Positions 1 through 7,485 of a DNA stretch of 17,631 bases are shown one piece after another. Source of the stretch: GCA-001735895 sp964488685 (lineage in GTDB: Bacteria; Pseudomonadota; Gammaproteobacteria; GCA-001735895); contig CAZAVY010000064.1 in assembly GCA_964488685.1 (NCBI GenBank), positions 1-17,631 on the forward strand. Reading direction: 5' to 3'. The translations under genes were made by a program, and so were the position numbers. Within the stretch, counting starts at the first letter, position 1; every line of letters starts with the position of its first letter. The notes beneath the pieces are model-generated. The model was given only the letters and a program-made list of their open reading frames with translations, was not told where the DNA came from and made no database searches.

Positions 1-138
1 GCGGACTTTTCGCTTGTAGGCGTGCATCGCCACCACAAAGTCTTCCGTGGGCCACAGGGTAATAGAAGGAATGCCCGTGTCGCTGCCATCCCGCTGGTGG
101 CAGGATACGCATTCGCTTGCCAGGTATTCACCGTATTC
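1..138 (-). pseudogene. partial c-type cytochrome (monohaem), 5'-truncated, runs off the left edge
   Basis: Read on the minus strand, 136-138 down to position 1 is one open frame of 46 codons. It contains a haem-attachment CxxCH (CVSCH, codons at 97-111) within the context EYGEYLASECVSCH. After it come GIPSI, LWPTEDFVVAMHAYKRK, which is the arrangement seen in the small periplasmic cytochromes that accompany flavocytochrome c/sulfide dehydrogenase. That subfamily assignment is from memory of the family and is moderately secure; a haem c protein is secure. Such proteins normally start with a signal peptide some 25-40 residues upstream. Here similarity stops at about 138 and the frame meets a TGA at 166-168, with no usable start. 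The 3' end lies outside the window. The gene is cut exactly where the plus-strand dehydrogenase also begins. Confidence 0.7.
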
Positions 139-141
139 CAC

Positions 142-399
142 AGCGGTGGCGGCTACATTTATCGGTCATCTAAAACCGCGCTAAATCAGGTCGTAAAGAG
201 TCTTTCAATCGACGTTGCAGGACTGGGTATCAGTGTCGTAAGCCTGCATCCCGGTTGGGTAAAAACGGAAATGGGCGGTCCAAATGCCGAGATCGATGTG
301 ACTCAGAGTGTAGCGGGGCTTAAGCAGATATTAACCAGGGCAGGTCTCACGCAAAGTGGTCAATTTTTTGATTTTGATGGTTCAATAATTCCCTGGTGA
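142..399 (+). pseudogene. C-terminal half of a short-chain dehydrogenase/reductase (5'-truncated)
   Basis: The frame ending at TGA 397-399 carries the second half of a classical SDR of the C-factor (CsgA)-like type. It has the active-site YxxxK as YRSSK (codons 160-174), then TALNQVVKSLSID, SVVSLHPGWVKTEMGG and a C-terminal GQFFDFDGSIIPW. About 86 residues are SDR-like, whereas the family is roughly 225-240 residues. The nucleotide-binding TGxxxGxG half and the catalytic Ser are missing. An ATG in the same frame at 22 exists, but the codons before about 140 are an antisense reading of a cytochrome c, so a fused product is unlikely to be meaningful. An oxidoreductase remnant is certain. Whether the break is biological or an assembly artefact cannot be told from the sequence. 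Confidence 0.75.
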
Positions 400-599
400 T
401 TGGACCTGATAATAGCTGAGGATAAATCCTTCACCTGATTCCATTGCCTGTTCAGCATCGAAGAGCTTGATAGGAAGCAACTACTCGGTACCATGACCTT
501 TGTCGACCAGGTCGATCAAAACACCGCACGGATACTGCTCGATGCTATTTTGGCATCGGGCAATAAAGAAAATGATACCGCCCATCAGTATTGCAATGC
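400..599. other. 200-bp spacer, possible 34-aa minus-strand remnant
   Basis: No recognisable gene. On the minus strand a short frame from ATG 583-585 to TAG 481-483 would encode a 34-residue peptide beginning MGGIIFFIARCQNS and ending VDKGHGTE. It starts 14 nt after the stop of the DMT transporter gene, with no visible Shine-Dalgarno sequence. The hydrophobic start could be a remnant of a membrane protein or chance. No terminator-like hairpin with a U-run is obvious. Confidence 0.25.
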
Positions 600-1505
600 T
601 CAGATTTTCGGTGCTCGTCGTGAAATGCTTCTGAGGTGTAATGATCGACCCACGTACAGGCCCCCCGCGGTGATCAACAGGATTCCAAACCAGGACAACA
701 ACGACGGCAAAGTGTCGAAGAACAGGTAACCAAAGATGATGGCGGCAATAATTTCGAAGTAGGTAAACGGGGCTAGCGTGGAGGCATCGGCATAAACGAA
801 GGCGTAAACCAGCATGGTCTGGTTGATGGTGCCGGAAAGTACCAGCAGGCCGATCAGCCACCAGGAGTCGTCGGGGACAGGATCCCAGTACCCGGGTAAC
901 ATCAGGGTTAGCGCGATCGCGGCTATTACCGCACCGACAGTAGCCGTTACCAACGGTGGAGAAACAATGCTCAACTTTCGATTCAGCGTCAACTGTATAC
1001 TGATTATGAAAGCACAGGCGAAGATATAAAGATTACCGGAATTGAGATGATCGAACTCGGGGCGCATGACCAGCAGCACACCGATGAATCCTCCGGTGAC
1101 GCCAATCCATACGGGCCAGTTAGCCTGTTCGCCGAGAAACACAACCGCGAGTATGACCAGCAGAAAGGGATAGGCATACAAAATGGCGATCGCATCCGCG
1201 TAGTCGACTGTTTGCGCCCCGATAACAAAAGCAGTTGTGCCGCCCGCCATAGTCAATCCGCGGATAATCTGGATGACGGGTCGCGCTGGTTTTAGCCCCG
1301 TAAGGCCGTAATGCCAGATGATGTAGGGTAACAAGATCAGGGCCATGCCGGTGAATCGAAACCATGCCACCTGGTAGGCCGATATTTGATCACCGAGGAT
1401 TTTCATGATAGCGCCGGAAAAAGACGCTATCGACAAACCTATCACTGCAATAAGGATACCCTTGGCATTGGAAGATAAAGGGGGCAGTTTGTTTTTATTG
1501 TTCAC
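600..1505 (-). CDS. DMT-superfamily permease with two EamA domains
   Basis: This 301-residue inner-membrane protein has about ten hydrophobic segments in two repeated halves, as expected for 10-TM EamA (drug/metabolite) transporters. Typical features are the first-helix stretch GLSIASFSGAIMKILG, the half-end region ILYAYPFLLVILAVVFLGEQ and, in the second half, VYADASTLAPFTYFEIIAAIIFGYLFF. EamA proteins export amino acids, metabolites or drugs. The substrate cannot be predicted here. The start is GTG at 1503-1505, because no in-frame ATG precedes the first helix, and its ribosome-binding site is weak. The stop codon at 600-602 is intact and the length is normal. It lies 38 bp downstream of the metallophosphoesterase gene on the same strand, so the two may be co-transcribed. 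Confidence 0.9.
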   Translation of the reverse strand: MNNKNKLPPLSSNAKGILIAVIGLSIASFSGAIMKILGDQISAYQVAWFRFTGMALILLPYIIWHYGLTGLKPARPVIQIIRGLTMAGGTTAFVIGAQTVDYADAIAILYAYPFLLVILAVVFLGEQANWPVWIGVTGGFIGVLLVMRPEFDHLNSGNLYIFACAFIISIQLTLNRKLSIVSPPLVTATVGAVIAAIALTLMLPGYWDPVPDDSWWLIGLLVLSGTINQTMLVYAFVYADASTLAPFTYFEIIAAIIFGYLFFDTLPSLLSWFGILLITAGGLYVGRSLHLRSISRRAPKI

Positions 1506-1543
1506 GATGTGATCTTAGGCCGGAATGGAGTTCTTAGTGCAGG

Positions 1544-2515
1544 CTAAGGTATTTTTACTTTGCTGATCAGCTCGAATTTGTCGGGGACATTACCCTCGAT
1601 ATCTTTGAAGTAGCACCTGGCATGGTCTGGTTTGCCGTCTACGAAGAAGCTGCAGAACAGGGCGCCAAAGTTTGCGCCCTGATCAGAGCTATAAATTGAT
1701 GCCCACCAAGGCTCATTGTGGCGCATTTGCCTGTGTATACTTCTCCCTCCCAAACCCGAGACCAATGCGAAGCTCTTTCCTTCTTCAATTACCATCGTAC
1801 TTGCAGTCGATTCGATATGTTGTTTTTTGAAGCTGCCCATGAGGTGTGTCCTTGAATACGAGTGCGAGTGGGCGGTTGCCACGATTGCGCCTCCCGTGCG
1901 ACAGGCCTTATACGACTTCCAGCCGGTCCCGTTCAATTTGTCTCCTATCTGCATCCGCTTTTGAGTTTTGTGCCAGGAACAAATTCTCCATATTGAATCG
2001 GTTTGAGCCAACTGCATTTTGATGTAATCAATGTGATCCTGGTCATTTTTAGCAATCGTTGTTCCTATGCCTGAGAGAATGAAAAACAAGCCTTTATAGG
2101 TACATACGGATTCGACGCCAAGGTCGCCACCACAGGTTAGTCCATCGATTTTGTCGAGGCGTGCCTGCATCTTTTCCTGATAGCCACCCGAGGAGTACCA
2201 GAATCCATCGTTGTTGCCGATGGATGCCAGATACGGAAACTCGGCACCCAGGATATCGGTTATGAAGGCGTCCCACCCGTTGGGGTCGTTTTCGTAATCC
2301 AGGTCACCCTGATGCAGGACTAGATCAACCTTCTCGTCTTTGATTAGTTGAAGTACTGCCCGGGAACTGGAATTTATCCCCTGATCACCGATAAATGCGA
2401 TAGTCACGGGTTGAATCGATTTTTGGCTCTCGGATCCGCTTTCCCTGATCGAAACGCCGGTTATTACAACCACCGCAATAACAATGAACAGTGTGCCCGA
2501 AATTCGATTTTTCAT
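1544..2515 (-). CDS. secreted or membrane-anchored metallophosphoesterase, purple-acid-phosphatase-like
   Basis: This 323-residue protein begins with a basic N-terminus and a hydrophobic segment (about residues 7-21), so it is exported or anchored outside the cytoplasm. The five calcineurin-like motifs appear in order: GDQG (43-46), GDLDY (70-74), GNND (100-103), WHK with His182, and AHSHSYSR with His216 and His218. The GDxG/GDxxY spacing resembles purple acid phosphatases, which use a binuclear metal centre to hydrolyse phosphomonoesters. In the third block the usual GNH(D/E) histidine is Asn102, and the GH of the last block is AH, so activity or specificity may differ. Four or more Cys in the middle could form disulfides. 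The ATG at 2515 follows AGGTAGAG at suitable spacing. Probably first gene of a pair with the downstream permease. Confidence 0.85.
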   Translation of the reverse strand: MKNRISGTLFIVIAVVVITGVSIRESGSESQKSIQPVTIAFIGDQGINSSSRAVLQLIKDEKVDLVLHQGDLDYENDPNGWDAFITDILGAEFPYLASIGNNDGFWYSSGGYQEKMQARLDKIDGLTCGGDLGVESVCTYKGLFFILSGIGTTIAKNDQDHIDYIKMQLAQTDSIWRICSWHKTQKRMQIGDKLNGTGWKSYKACRTGGAIVATAHSHSYSRTHLMGSFKKQHIESTASTMVIEEGKSFALVSGLGGRSIHRQMRHNEPWWASIYSSDQGANFGALFCSFFVDGKPDHARCYFKDIEGNVPDKFELISKVKIP

Positions 2516-2841
2516 TTTCTCTACCTGCCCCAGATAATCGGATTACTCGCCGGTGGGAAAAAAACAATCATCGATATTGATATACACATCGTGTTATCAC
2601 TGCAGAACCCACAAAGGAAATATTATCCAGATTCATGGGTTTTTAACAACAACCGATGACTGGTCATGTGGCGCATGTAATGCAGGGAATTTAGTTGTAA
2701 ATATTATCCGTTTCAATGTTATACAGTTCACAATAGGTTCAGGTTTGTATCTCGATTTGTGAAATTTGTGACTCGTTTCAATCTTCAATTTTTATATGGC
2801 CACTATTTTGCTGGTGTTAATGCCAAAAAATTTAGGACATT
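2516..2841. other. 326-bp divergent intergenic region
   Basis: AT-rich spacer between the metallophosphoesterase (minus) and the small Arg-rich ORF (plus). It must hold both promoters. No convincing -35/-10 pair with normal spacing was found, no strong palindrome was seen, and the short open frames here show no coding character. Confidence 0.4.
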
Positions 2842-3087
2842 ATGTTAAGCGTTATGGCTAGGCAAAGAAATTGGCCCCGCTTGCTGATTAACTTTCTCGC
2901 TAAGCGGATAAATCAATATCGTGGTCAACTCACGAGCAAATCTGCACAAGAGCGACGCGACAATTTGATGCGCCGAGACGAATCGGATAGAAGATCGAGT
3001 ATCCTTCCAAACGTATCCGAGTATTCCCGGCGGGTCAGCCTTCGGGACAGGCGCCGGTCTCGAACAGAAAGACGAAACGGTGACTAG
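2842..3087 (+). CDS. small Arg-rich hypothetical protein
   Basis: An 81-residue product from ATG 2842, preceded by AGGA about 5 nt upstream. The first ~30 residues are basic and mildly amphipathic (VMARQRNWPRLLINFLAKRINQ). The rest is a highly charged tail rich in Arg, Asp and Ser, with repeated RRD/DRR clusters (LMRRDESDRRSS, then RRVSLRDRRRSRTERRNGD). Tails of RR/DRR clusters occur in several gammaproteobacterial small proteins and linkers, but no family or function is assigned here. No membrane segment or signal peptide is evident. It is the first plus-strand gene of a run that also contains an acidic 41-residue peptide and an FHA protein. Coding status is supported by the start context and by lack of a competing frame, not by homology. 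Confidence 0.5.
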   Translation: MLSVMARQRNWPRLLINFLAKRINQYRGQLTSKSAQERRDNLMRRDESDRRSSILPNVSEYSRRVSLRDRRRSRTERRNGD

Positions 3088-3210
3088 TCGTTAGCGAAAG
3101 ATATTACAGGCTCTACAAACTGGAAATACTCCAGAATGAGCAGTAGAACAAGGTTTTTTGGCAATATGACCTGTATTTTGTGATTTTTTAAACCCTGCCC
3201 TTTACTAACA

Positions 3211-3336
3211 ATGAATAAAGATGATGACCATACGGTTTTTCAAACCGAGGAAGACAAGGAAAAGCTGGAAAAAGAAATTTTCGGTGATCAGTCTGACGAC
3301 ATTACCGATACGGATATCACCGTTAACGACCTCTAG
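3211..3336 (+). CDS. 41-aa acidic peptide with a TVF motif near its N-terminus
   Basis: ATG 3211 to TAG 3334-3336 encodes 41 residues: 15 Asp/Glu against 4 Lys, starting MNKDDDHTVFQTEED and ending DITVNDL. There is no hydrophobic segment. The N-terminal acidic-TVF arrangement recalls the acidic phospho-Thr sites next to FHA domains (for example the ETT/TVF region of GarA-like proteins). An FHA gene lies 700 bp downstream on the same strand, so it could be a phosphopeptide ligand; this is inference. The Shine-Dalgarno sequence is weak. The stop codon lies inside the CTAG target of a MITE-like insertion, so the element has replaced everything just 3' of the gene while leaving the reading frame intact. 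The gene could also be spurious. Confidence 0.4.
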   Translation: MNKDDDHTVFQTEEDKEKLEKEIFGDQSDDITDTDITVNDL

Positions 3337-3536
3337 GAGTCTGTCGGAGTTAGGGTGTCGTAGCGAGGGAAAGGCATTTTGAGTCAGATTTTTCTATCGA
3401 ATGAGGCGAAGAGCCTGCCCCATGAGCGAAGCGAATGCTGTGGGTATAGTCACTCATATTCAACGAATTGGATAGGAAAATCTGGCCAAAATGCCTTTTC
3501 CGCAGTAGATTTATCCTAAGTCCGACAGACTCCTAG
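3333..3536. mobile_element. MITE-like element, 196 bp, flanked by CTAG
   Basis: Positions 3337-3532 have inverted termini: GAGTCTGTCGGAGTTAGG on the left and the complement of GAGTCTGTCGGACTTAGG on the right (17 of 18 match). Similarity continues inward: both arms carry AAAGGCATTTTG, CAGATTTT and CTATC..AAT in the same order. CTAG lies directly outside both ends (3333-3336 and 3533-3536), as expected for a 4-bp target duplication at a palindromic target. No ORF of transposase size is inside. The element is therefore non-autonomous and would need a transposase from elsewhere. The family is not assigned. Confidence 0.8.
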
Positions 3537-4033
3537 GAAAGCCTTGAGTTAGTTCAAATTTCGGTCGCGACTGGATAAACATCTTCCTGAACGCCGAGAC
3601 GACGGCTATAAACTGCTGCCGCGAATCCTTCGCGACCCGGATGTAGTTTGCATCAAATCAGGTACTCATCGACCAAAACTCGTTATCGGCGCGTAGAATA
3701 TCCCCTGATTTGTCGAATTTTCGAATGGGTTATACGGATTTGTTAACGGTCATAACGGTCTATCCAGGTGTCAGCCCGGGTACTGGGACTTCCTTCTTTT
3801 TGGCAATTAACATGAGTCAGGAAATGTCCTTGGCATCATGGCCTGATAGATGCGGCACCTGAATTTCGCAATTTAACGCCGGGTTAGATAATAAATTTCT
3901 GACTTTCACTACAAAAATCCCTCACTTGATCTATTCTTATTCATTAACTGACTAAAAATTCGAGTTTCACGACCGGTTCATCACGAATTGGTATTGGATT
4001 ATGAAACCAGGTTGACACAATGAGAGTGATAAA
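3537..4033. other. 497-bp region without a recognised gene
   Basis: The only open stretch of note is 3553-3696 (plus), 47 codons ending in TAG, giving a peptide with ERRDDGYKLLPRILRDP and CIKSGTHRPKLVIGA. It has no start codon and no recognised homology, and may be a decayed 3' fragment. The remaining sequence up to the FHA gene is AT-rich and presumably holds its promoter; a TTGACA at 4012-4017 lies too close to the start codon to be its -35 box. Confidence 0.35.
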
Positions 4034-4399
4034 ATGAAACATAAACTGGAGCTCAATATCGAGCTCGTGGAAGGTCGTACATTTATACTCGGTCGAGAAG
4101 GGCATATTTATATCGATTCACCGACCGCCAGTAAACACCATGCCGAGATCAAGATAATCGACGGGAAGATTTTTCTTCGAGATCTGAATTCAACTAACGG
4201 TACATTTTTATTTAAAAATAAAACCCAGGTTCAATTCCTCGAGGGCTATGTGAACCCGAATCAACCGGTCGTCATTGGCGGCCAAACCTATGTCATTCGG
4301 GATTTGCTGGCCATAGCCAGCGATTTTGCATCGGTAGACGAAAACGAGACAGTGGTTGAACTGTCTGAGATCCCGAAATTGCGCCAGTCCAATGGATAG
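4034..4399 (+). CDS. FHA-domain protein
   Basis: A 121-residue cytoplasmic protein that is almost entirely one forkhead-associated domain. FHA domains bind phospho-Thr peptides. The conserved loop residues are visible: Gly20-Arg21 in FILGRE, Ser33 and His36 in ASKHHAEI, and Asn55-Gly56 in LNSTNGTF, so peptide binding should be intact. The fold ends around residue 95 (GGQTYVIRD). The remaining ~25 residues are an acidic tail (VDENETVVELSEIP) whose ETVV segment could itself be a phospho-Thr site, as in auto-inhibited GarA-type proteins; that last point is inference. No other domain or membrane helix is present. The ATG at 4034 follows a GAGAG-type ribosome-binding sequence. No kinase or phosphatase gene is in the window. 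Confidence 0.9.
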   Translation: MKHKLELNIELVEGRTFILGREGHIYIDSPTASKHHAEIKIIDGKIFLRDLNSTNGTFLFKNKTQVQFLEGYVNPNQPVVIGGQTYVIRDLLAIASDFASVDENETVVELSEIPKLRQSNG

Positions 4400-4491
4400 C
4401 ATCTAAAGAAGGGTAGCCTCGATTTGCATAGACCGCTGTTCATGCCAGCTAAAATCCACCGCAACTCAGCTATTCATTTGCCGATTTCGGG

Positions 4492-5178
4492 CTAGTAGGT
4501 ATGCAACCTATAATCAGGTTGTGCATATTCTACATCCTCGCGTTCTTTGAGAACTTGGGTTATAGCATGGGTCATGGCATTCATGTTTGGGATCAGTGCC
4601 AAACGTTTGTCCGCAGTCACTCGAGTGCTTAGCGCATAAAGAGGGCTGGGCGCGAGGCTGGTGGCCAGCATATCGAGGGAAGCATCGGTCATGGTATTAC
4701 TCTCAGCGGCACGATTGACAATCGTATACGCTTCTCCTTTTGAATCGAAGCTTACAATGACCTCGTTGGTGCTATAAAACGAGCTACCGGACTCATTTTT
4801 CTTCACCACGACCCGCGTTACTTCAACTAATCTGTGGATGTGTTCGTGGAGTCGACCAAGCACCTCAGCGTATGGAATTTCGATCAACAATTCATGGCCC
4901 GAGGTGATTGACCCAGCGCGCAGTGGTACCCTGAGTTCCTGAGCCAGGAATTTGACGAATTGCTGGATTTCGTATGACGTCTCCGCGCCCTTTTCGAGGG
5001 CCATAGCAACCTCTGCGTTGATGGGCTCCTTGTTGGCGAATTTTACGATAATTTGGCCGAACTCCGCCTGTGTCAGCCCGGGTGTATCGGCTGACGCCAG
5101 TACACTAACCAGGATGAGCAGAGTACCCGTGAATATACCTCTAACTATCAATAGACCACACTCCGCTCGACTAATCAT
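4492..5178 (-). CDS. secreted stand-alone protein with two propeptide-inhibitor (I9)-like domains
   Basis: A 228-residue exported protein with a signal-like hydrophobic stretch at about 9-28 ending VLASA, but no protease domain. Two similar halves are visible. The first (about 37-125) has the strand GQIIVKFANK, a SGHELLIEIP strand and RLVEVTRVVV. The second (about 140-228) has EVIVSFDSKG, a DKRLALIP strand and a C-terminal REDVEYAQPDYRL. The latter almost repeats the end of the propeptide in the adjacent subtilase (RDDVEYAQPNYLL), and GQIIVKF matches its GEIIVKY. I9 domains act as intramolecular chaperones and tight inhibitors of S8 proteases; a free copy would plausibly inhibit or fold the neighbouring enzyme. 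It lies 56 bp downstream of that gene. ATG 5178 lacks a ribosome-binding site; TTG 5151 after GGAG is an alternative start. Confidence 0.65.
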   Translation of the reverse strand: MISRAECGLLIVRGIFTGTLLILVSVLASADTPGLTQAEFGQIIVKFANKEPINAEVAMALEKGAETSYEIQQFVKFLAQELRVPLRAGSITSGHELLIEIPYAEVLGRLHEHIHRLVEVTRVVVKKNESGSSFYSTNEVIVSFDSKGEAYTIVNRAAESNTMTDASLDMLATSLAPSPLYALSTRVTADKRLALIPNMNAMTHAITQVLKEREDVEYAQPDYRLHTY

Positions 5179-5234
5179 GAATGCATTGTGGTTATGATAC
5201 CCAGGTTGGACAAGTCTGGAACGATCAGGTTTCG

Positions 5235-7088
5235 TTATCGCAGGCGGTGGCCCGGTCGCAGTTTTCGGAAAGTTGCGAAAAGCGTGAGCGCAAATAGCAC
5301 CGACAACAGCAACAGGTCGATGGCAGTAGCCGAGACAGTCACTGACACGGTCAGGGGTGTTGACTGGGATGCACCTTGAATCCGTACCTCTACCGAGGTA
5401 TCGCCATCGGCGATTCCGGTCACGATTGCCTGTGCCGTACCGTTCGCGTTGGTCACATTGCTGTCCGGAGCGATTGTTGCTACCGCAGTATTACTGACTG
5501 AAAAACTAACAATCTCTCCGGCGACTGCAGCATTGTCGCGCATAACCGTTGCAGTCAGGGTGACGGTATCGTCCTTATCCACGTCAATTGCGATCGGTGA
5601 GACGCTCAAAACCAGCGGTCGGCTCGGTGTGGGCGGTGGGTTTGTGCCCACCAGAATGTTTGCATTCAACAGACCCGCGCCACAGGGCCTTGGACACTGC
5701 TGTGGGGTGCGTGGAATCGCATTGTCCTGTATCAGGTTGCTGATTTCCTGTGGAGTCAGGTTGGCATCCTGTGCCAATAACAACCCCACCACGCCGGCGA
5801 CATGGGGTGAAGCCATCGAGGTGCCGTTGAAAAAGGCGAAACCGCCTTGTACCATGCTCAATACACCGTCGGGATTATTGTCGTTGTTGACATCCGCCTG
5901 CGTGTCACCTCCGGGCGCCATGATCTCTACCGTGGAACCAAAATTCGAATAACGCGTGACCAGGTTACCGTTGTAATCACTGGCGGCAACGGTAATGACA
6001 TTGTTACAACTCGCCGGGAAAGAGCCCGAAGCATCCTGTGCTTCGTTGCCGGCCGCGACCACCACGGTGACGCCGAGCGCAACGACGTCGTTTATCGCGC
6101 TTTGAGTTGACGGCGACTGACCGCACGGTGCACCTGCGCCGAGGCTCATGTTGATGACCCGCGCCGGATTCGGATTCACCGGCACGCCGGGCACGGGCAT
6201 GCCTGCCGCCCAGCGAATGCCGTCGTTGATGTCGGTGGTGCTGCCGCCACACTTGCCTAGCACCCGAATTGCCTGCACCCGGGTTGACCAGTTCACCCCG
6301 GCAACACCATTTTCGTTGTCGCTTTGGCCGATTCCGACCGTGCCCGCGACGTGGGTGCCGTGCCAGCTCGATCCGCGAGCCGGACTGCCGGGGAAACACT
6401 CGTTGGCGGCGTTTGCATCACCTGCATCGGTCGGATCGTTGTCTCTGCCGTCACCATCGTTGGCCCTGGCTGAACTCGAAATCATGTCGTAGCCGGCCGC
6501 GAGGTTGGGTGAGCCCGCGATATCTGCGTGATTTGGCAGGATGCCGGTGTCGATTACCGCGATGACGATGTTCGGGTCGCCGACGGAAATATCCCAGGCA
6601 CCGGGCAGGTTGATGCCACCGGGCGATTCGCCATTTGCGGCGCCGTTGGTGAAGTAGTGCCACTGTAACGGAAATCCCGGGTCGTTCGGCACGCGTACGA
6701 TTTCCAGCAGGTAATTCGGTTGTGCATACTCGACGTCATCCCGCGCCGACATGGCACTGACCGCAGCCTGCATTTGTTGCTCGATGGAAATGGCGGAGAG
6801 CGTGCCGATACGCTCGGCCGGTAAACTATAAACATACTCGTTCCCCGAAGTAACGCGAATGTGCTCGCTGAGGCCCATGGTTTTCAGGGCATTTTCACCG
6901 GGCGTCGTCAGTTGTGTCCTGTACTTGACAATAATCTCGCCCGGCACCGAGCGCAATGCCTGCCTGCCTTCCGCCGGGCCGCTAATAGCGGTGACCAGGT
7001 CAAGTTCTGCTGCCTGACTGCCAAGTGGTGTGCTGAGCACGCAAACAAAGTATATAAGAGGGGATAGGTGATTAATCCTGGTGTTCAT
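5235..7088 (-). CDS. secreted subtilisin-like serine protease (S8) with I9 propeptide, Ig-like domain and C-terminal anchor
   Basis: With the start at ATG 7086-7088 (AGGAAG six bases upstream) the product has 617 residues. The frame extends to 7142, but that part lies in a palindromic repeat and lacks a signal. Order: signal peptide 1-26; I9 propeptide about 45-130 (GEIIVKY to VEYAQPNYLLEI); S8 catalytic domain about 140-480 with Asp180 (VIDTG), His243 (HGTHVAG), oxyanion Asn348 (AAGN) and Ser424 (GTSMASPHVAG); a proline linker; a bacterial Ig-like domain about 490-585 (DDTVTLTATV, NGTAQAIVTG); then a hydrophobic helix about 588-606 and a basic tail. All catalytic residues are present, so it should be an active endopeptidase held at or released from the cell surface. 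The tail is not a clear GlyGly-CTERM. A propeptide-like gene follows in the same direction. Confidence 0.95.
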   Translation of the reverse strand: MNTRINHLSPLIYFVCVLSTPLGSQAAELDLVTAISGPAEGRQALRSVPGEIIVKYRTQLTTPGENALKTMGLSEHIRVTSGNEYVYSLPAERIGTLSAISIEQQMQAAVSAMSARDDVEYAQPNYLLEIVRVPNDPGFPLQWHYFTNGAANGESPGGINLPGAWDISVGDPNIVIAVIDTGILPNHADIAGSPNLAAGYDMISSSARANDGDGRDNDPTDAGDANAANECFPGSPARGSSWHGTHVAGTVGIGQSDNENGVAGVNWSTRVQAIRVLGKCGGSTTDINDGIRWAAGMPVPGVPVNPNPARVINMSLGAGAPCGQSPSTQSAINDVVALGVTVVVAAGNEAQDASGSFPASCNNVITVAASDYNGNLVTRYSNFGSTVEIMAPGGDTQADVNNDNNPDGVLSMVQGGFAFFNGTSMASPHVAGVVGLLLAQDANLTPQEISNLIQDNAIPRTPQQCPRPCGAGLLNANILVGTNPPPTPSRPLVLSVSPIAIDVDKDDTVTLTATVMRDNAAVAGEIVSFSVSNTAVATIAPDSNVTNANGTAQAIVTGIADGDTSVEVRIQGASQSTPLTVSVTVSATAIDLLLLSVLFALTLFATFRKLRPGHRLR

Positions 7089-7138
7089 TAGTGTCTTCCT
7101 TATCGCTATTGTCTGGATTAAAGTTGGTGGAATCAATG

Positions 7139-7250
7139 GCACTTACTCAAGCTACCACCACCGTTATCCCGGCCCTGAGCCGGAATCCAGTGAGTTCTGG
7201 ATTGTGGCTCGGGGGCCGCAACGACGATTGCCGGTGGCTTGAATAAGTGC
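7139..7250. repeat. imperfect long palindrome (~112 bp)
   Basis: The outer arms GCACTTACTCAAGCTACC (7139-7156) and GGTGGCTTGAATAAGTGC (7233-7250) are inverted repeats with 16 of 18 matching. The inner arms CGGCCCTGAGCCGGAATCCAG and CTGGATTGTGGCTCGGGGGCCG pair around a short TGAGTT loop. Together they could form one long hairpin. The GGAATCCAG...CTGGATT core resembles widespread dispersed palindromic repeats of proteobacterial genomes. It sits between the divergent protease and radical SAM genes, about 50 bp upstream of the protease start. Confidence 0.7.
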
Positions 7251-7485
7251 TATTGGTTACCGGAGTAGCCCGGCAATGCAATGCTGGCGGATACTTTAAC
7301 TCTCTTGTACGGTGATTGATAGTGAATAAGTCAGCGCTGCATTTGTGACTAATATCACAGATTCATGCCGACGCGCGGCCCCACGCGGACCATTGCTGAG
7401 CCATCCCGAAAGCATGGATTTCCTGTCGTTTGTAATGAAATTTCAGGTAGTATTGCATTTCGCATTAACCCTCCTGAATTTCCGA

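Noticed and set aside
481..861. 126-aa minus-strand frame overlapping the end of the EamA permease gene
   Set aside because: Most of it is an out-of-frame reading of the permease gene; only its last ~34 codons lie outside, and these have no ribosome-binding site or recognisable family.
2766..2797. TTGTGA ... TTATAT as a promoter for the Arg-rich small gene
   Set aside because: The spacer is about 20 bp and the -35 box is poor; chance is likely in this AT-rich stretch.
5449..6565. Several plus-strand frames of 87-167 aa inside the protease gene
   Set aside because: They are antisense readings of the S8 protease coding sequence, which has complete catalytic motifs on the minus strand.
7089..7142. 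Extension of the protease start upstream to 7142
   Set aside because: The extra 18 codons lie partly in a palindromic repeat, and the ATG at 7088 has AGGAAG at proper spacing followed directly by a signal peptide.
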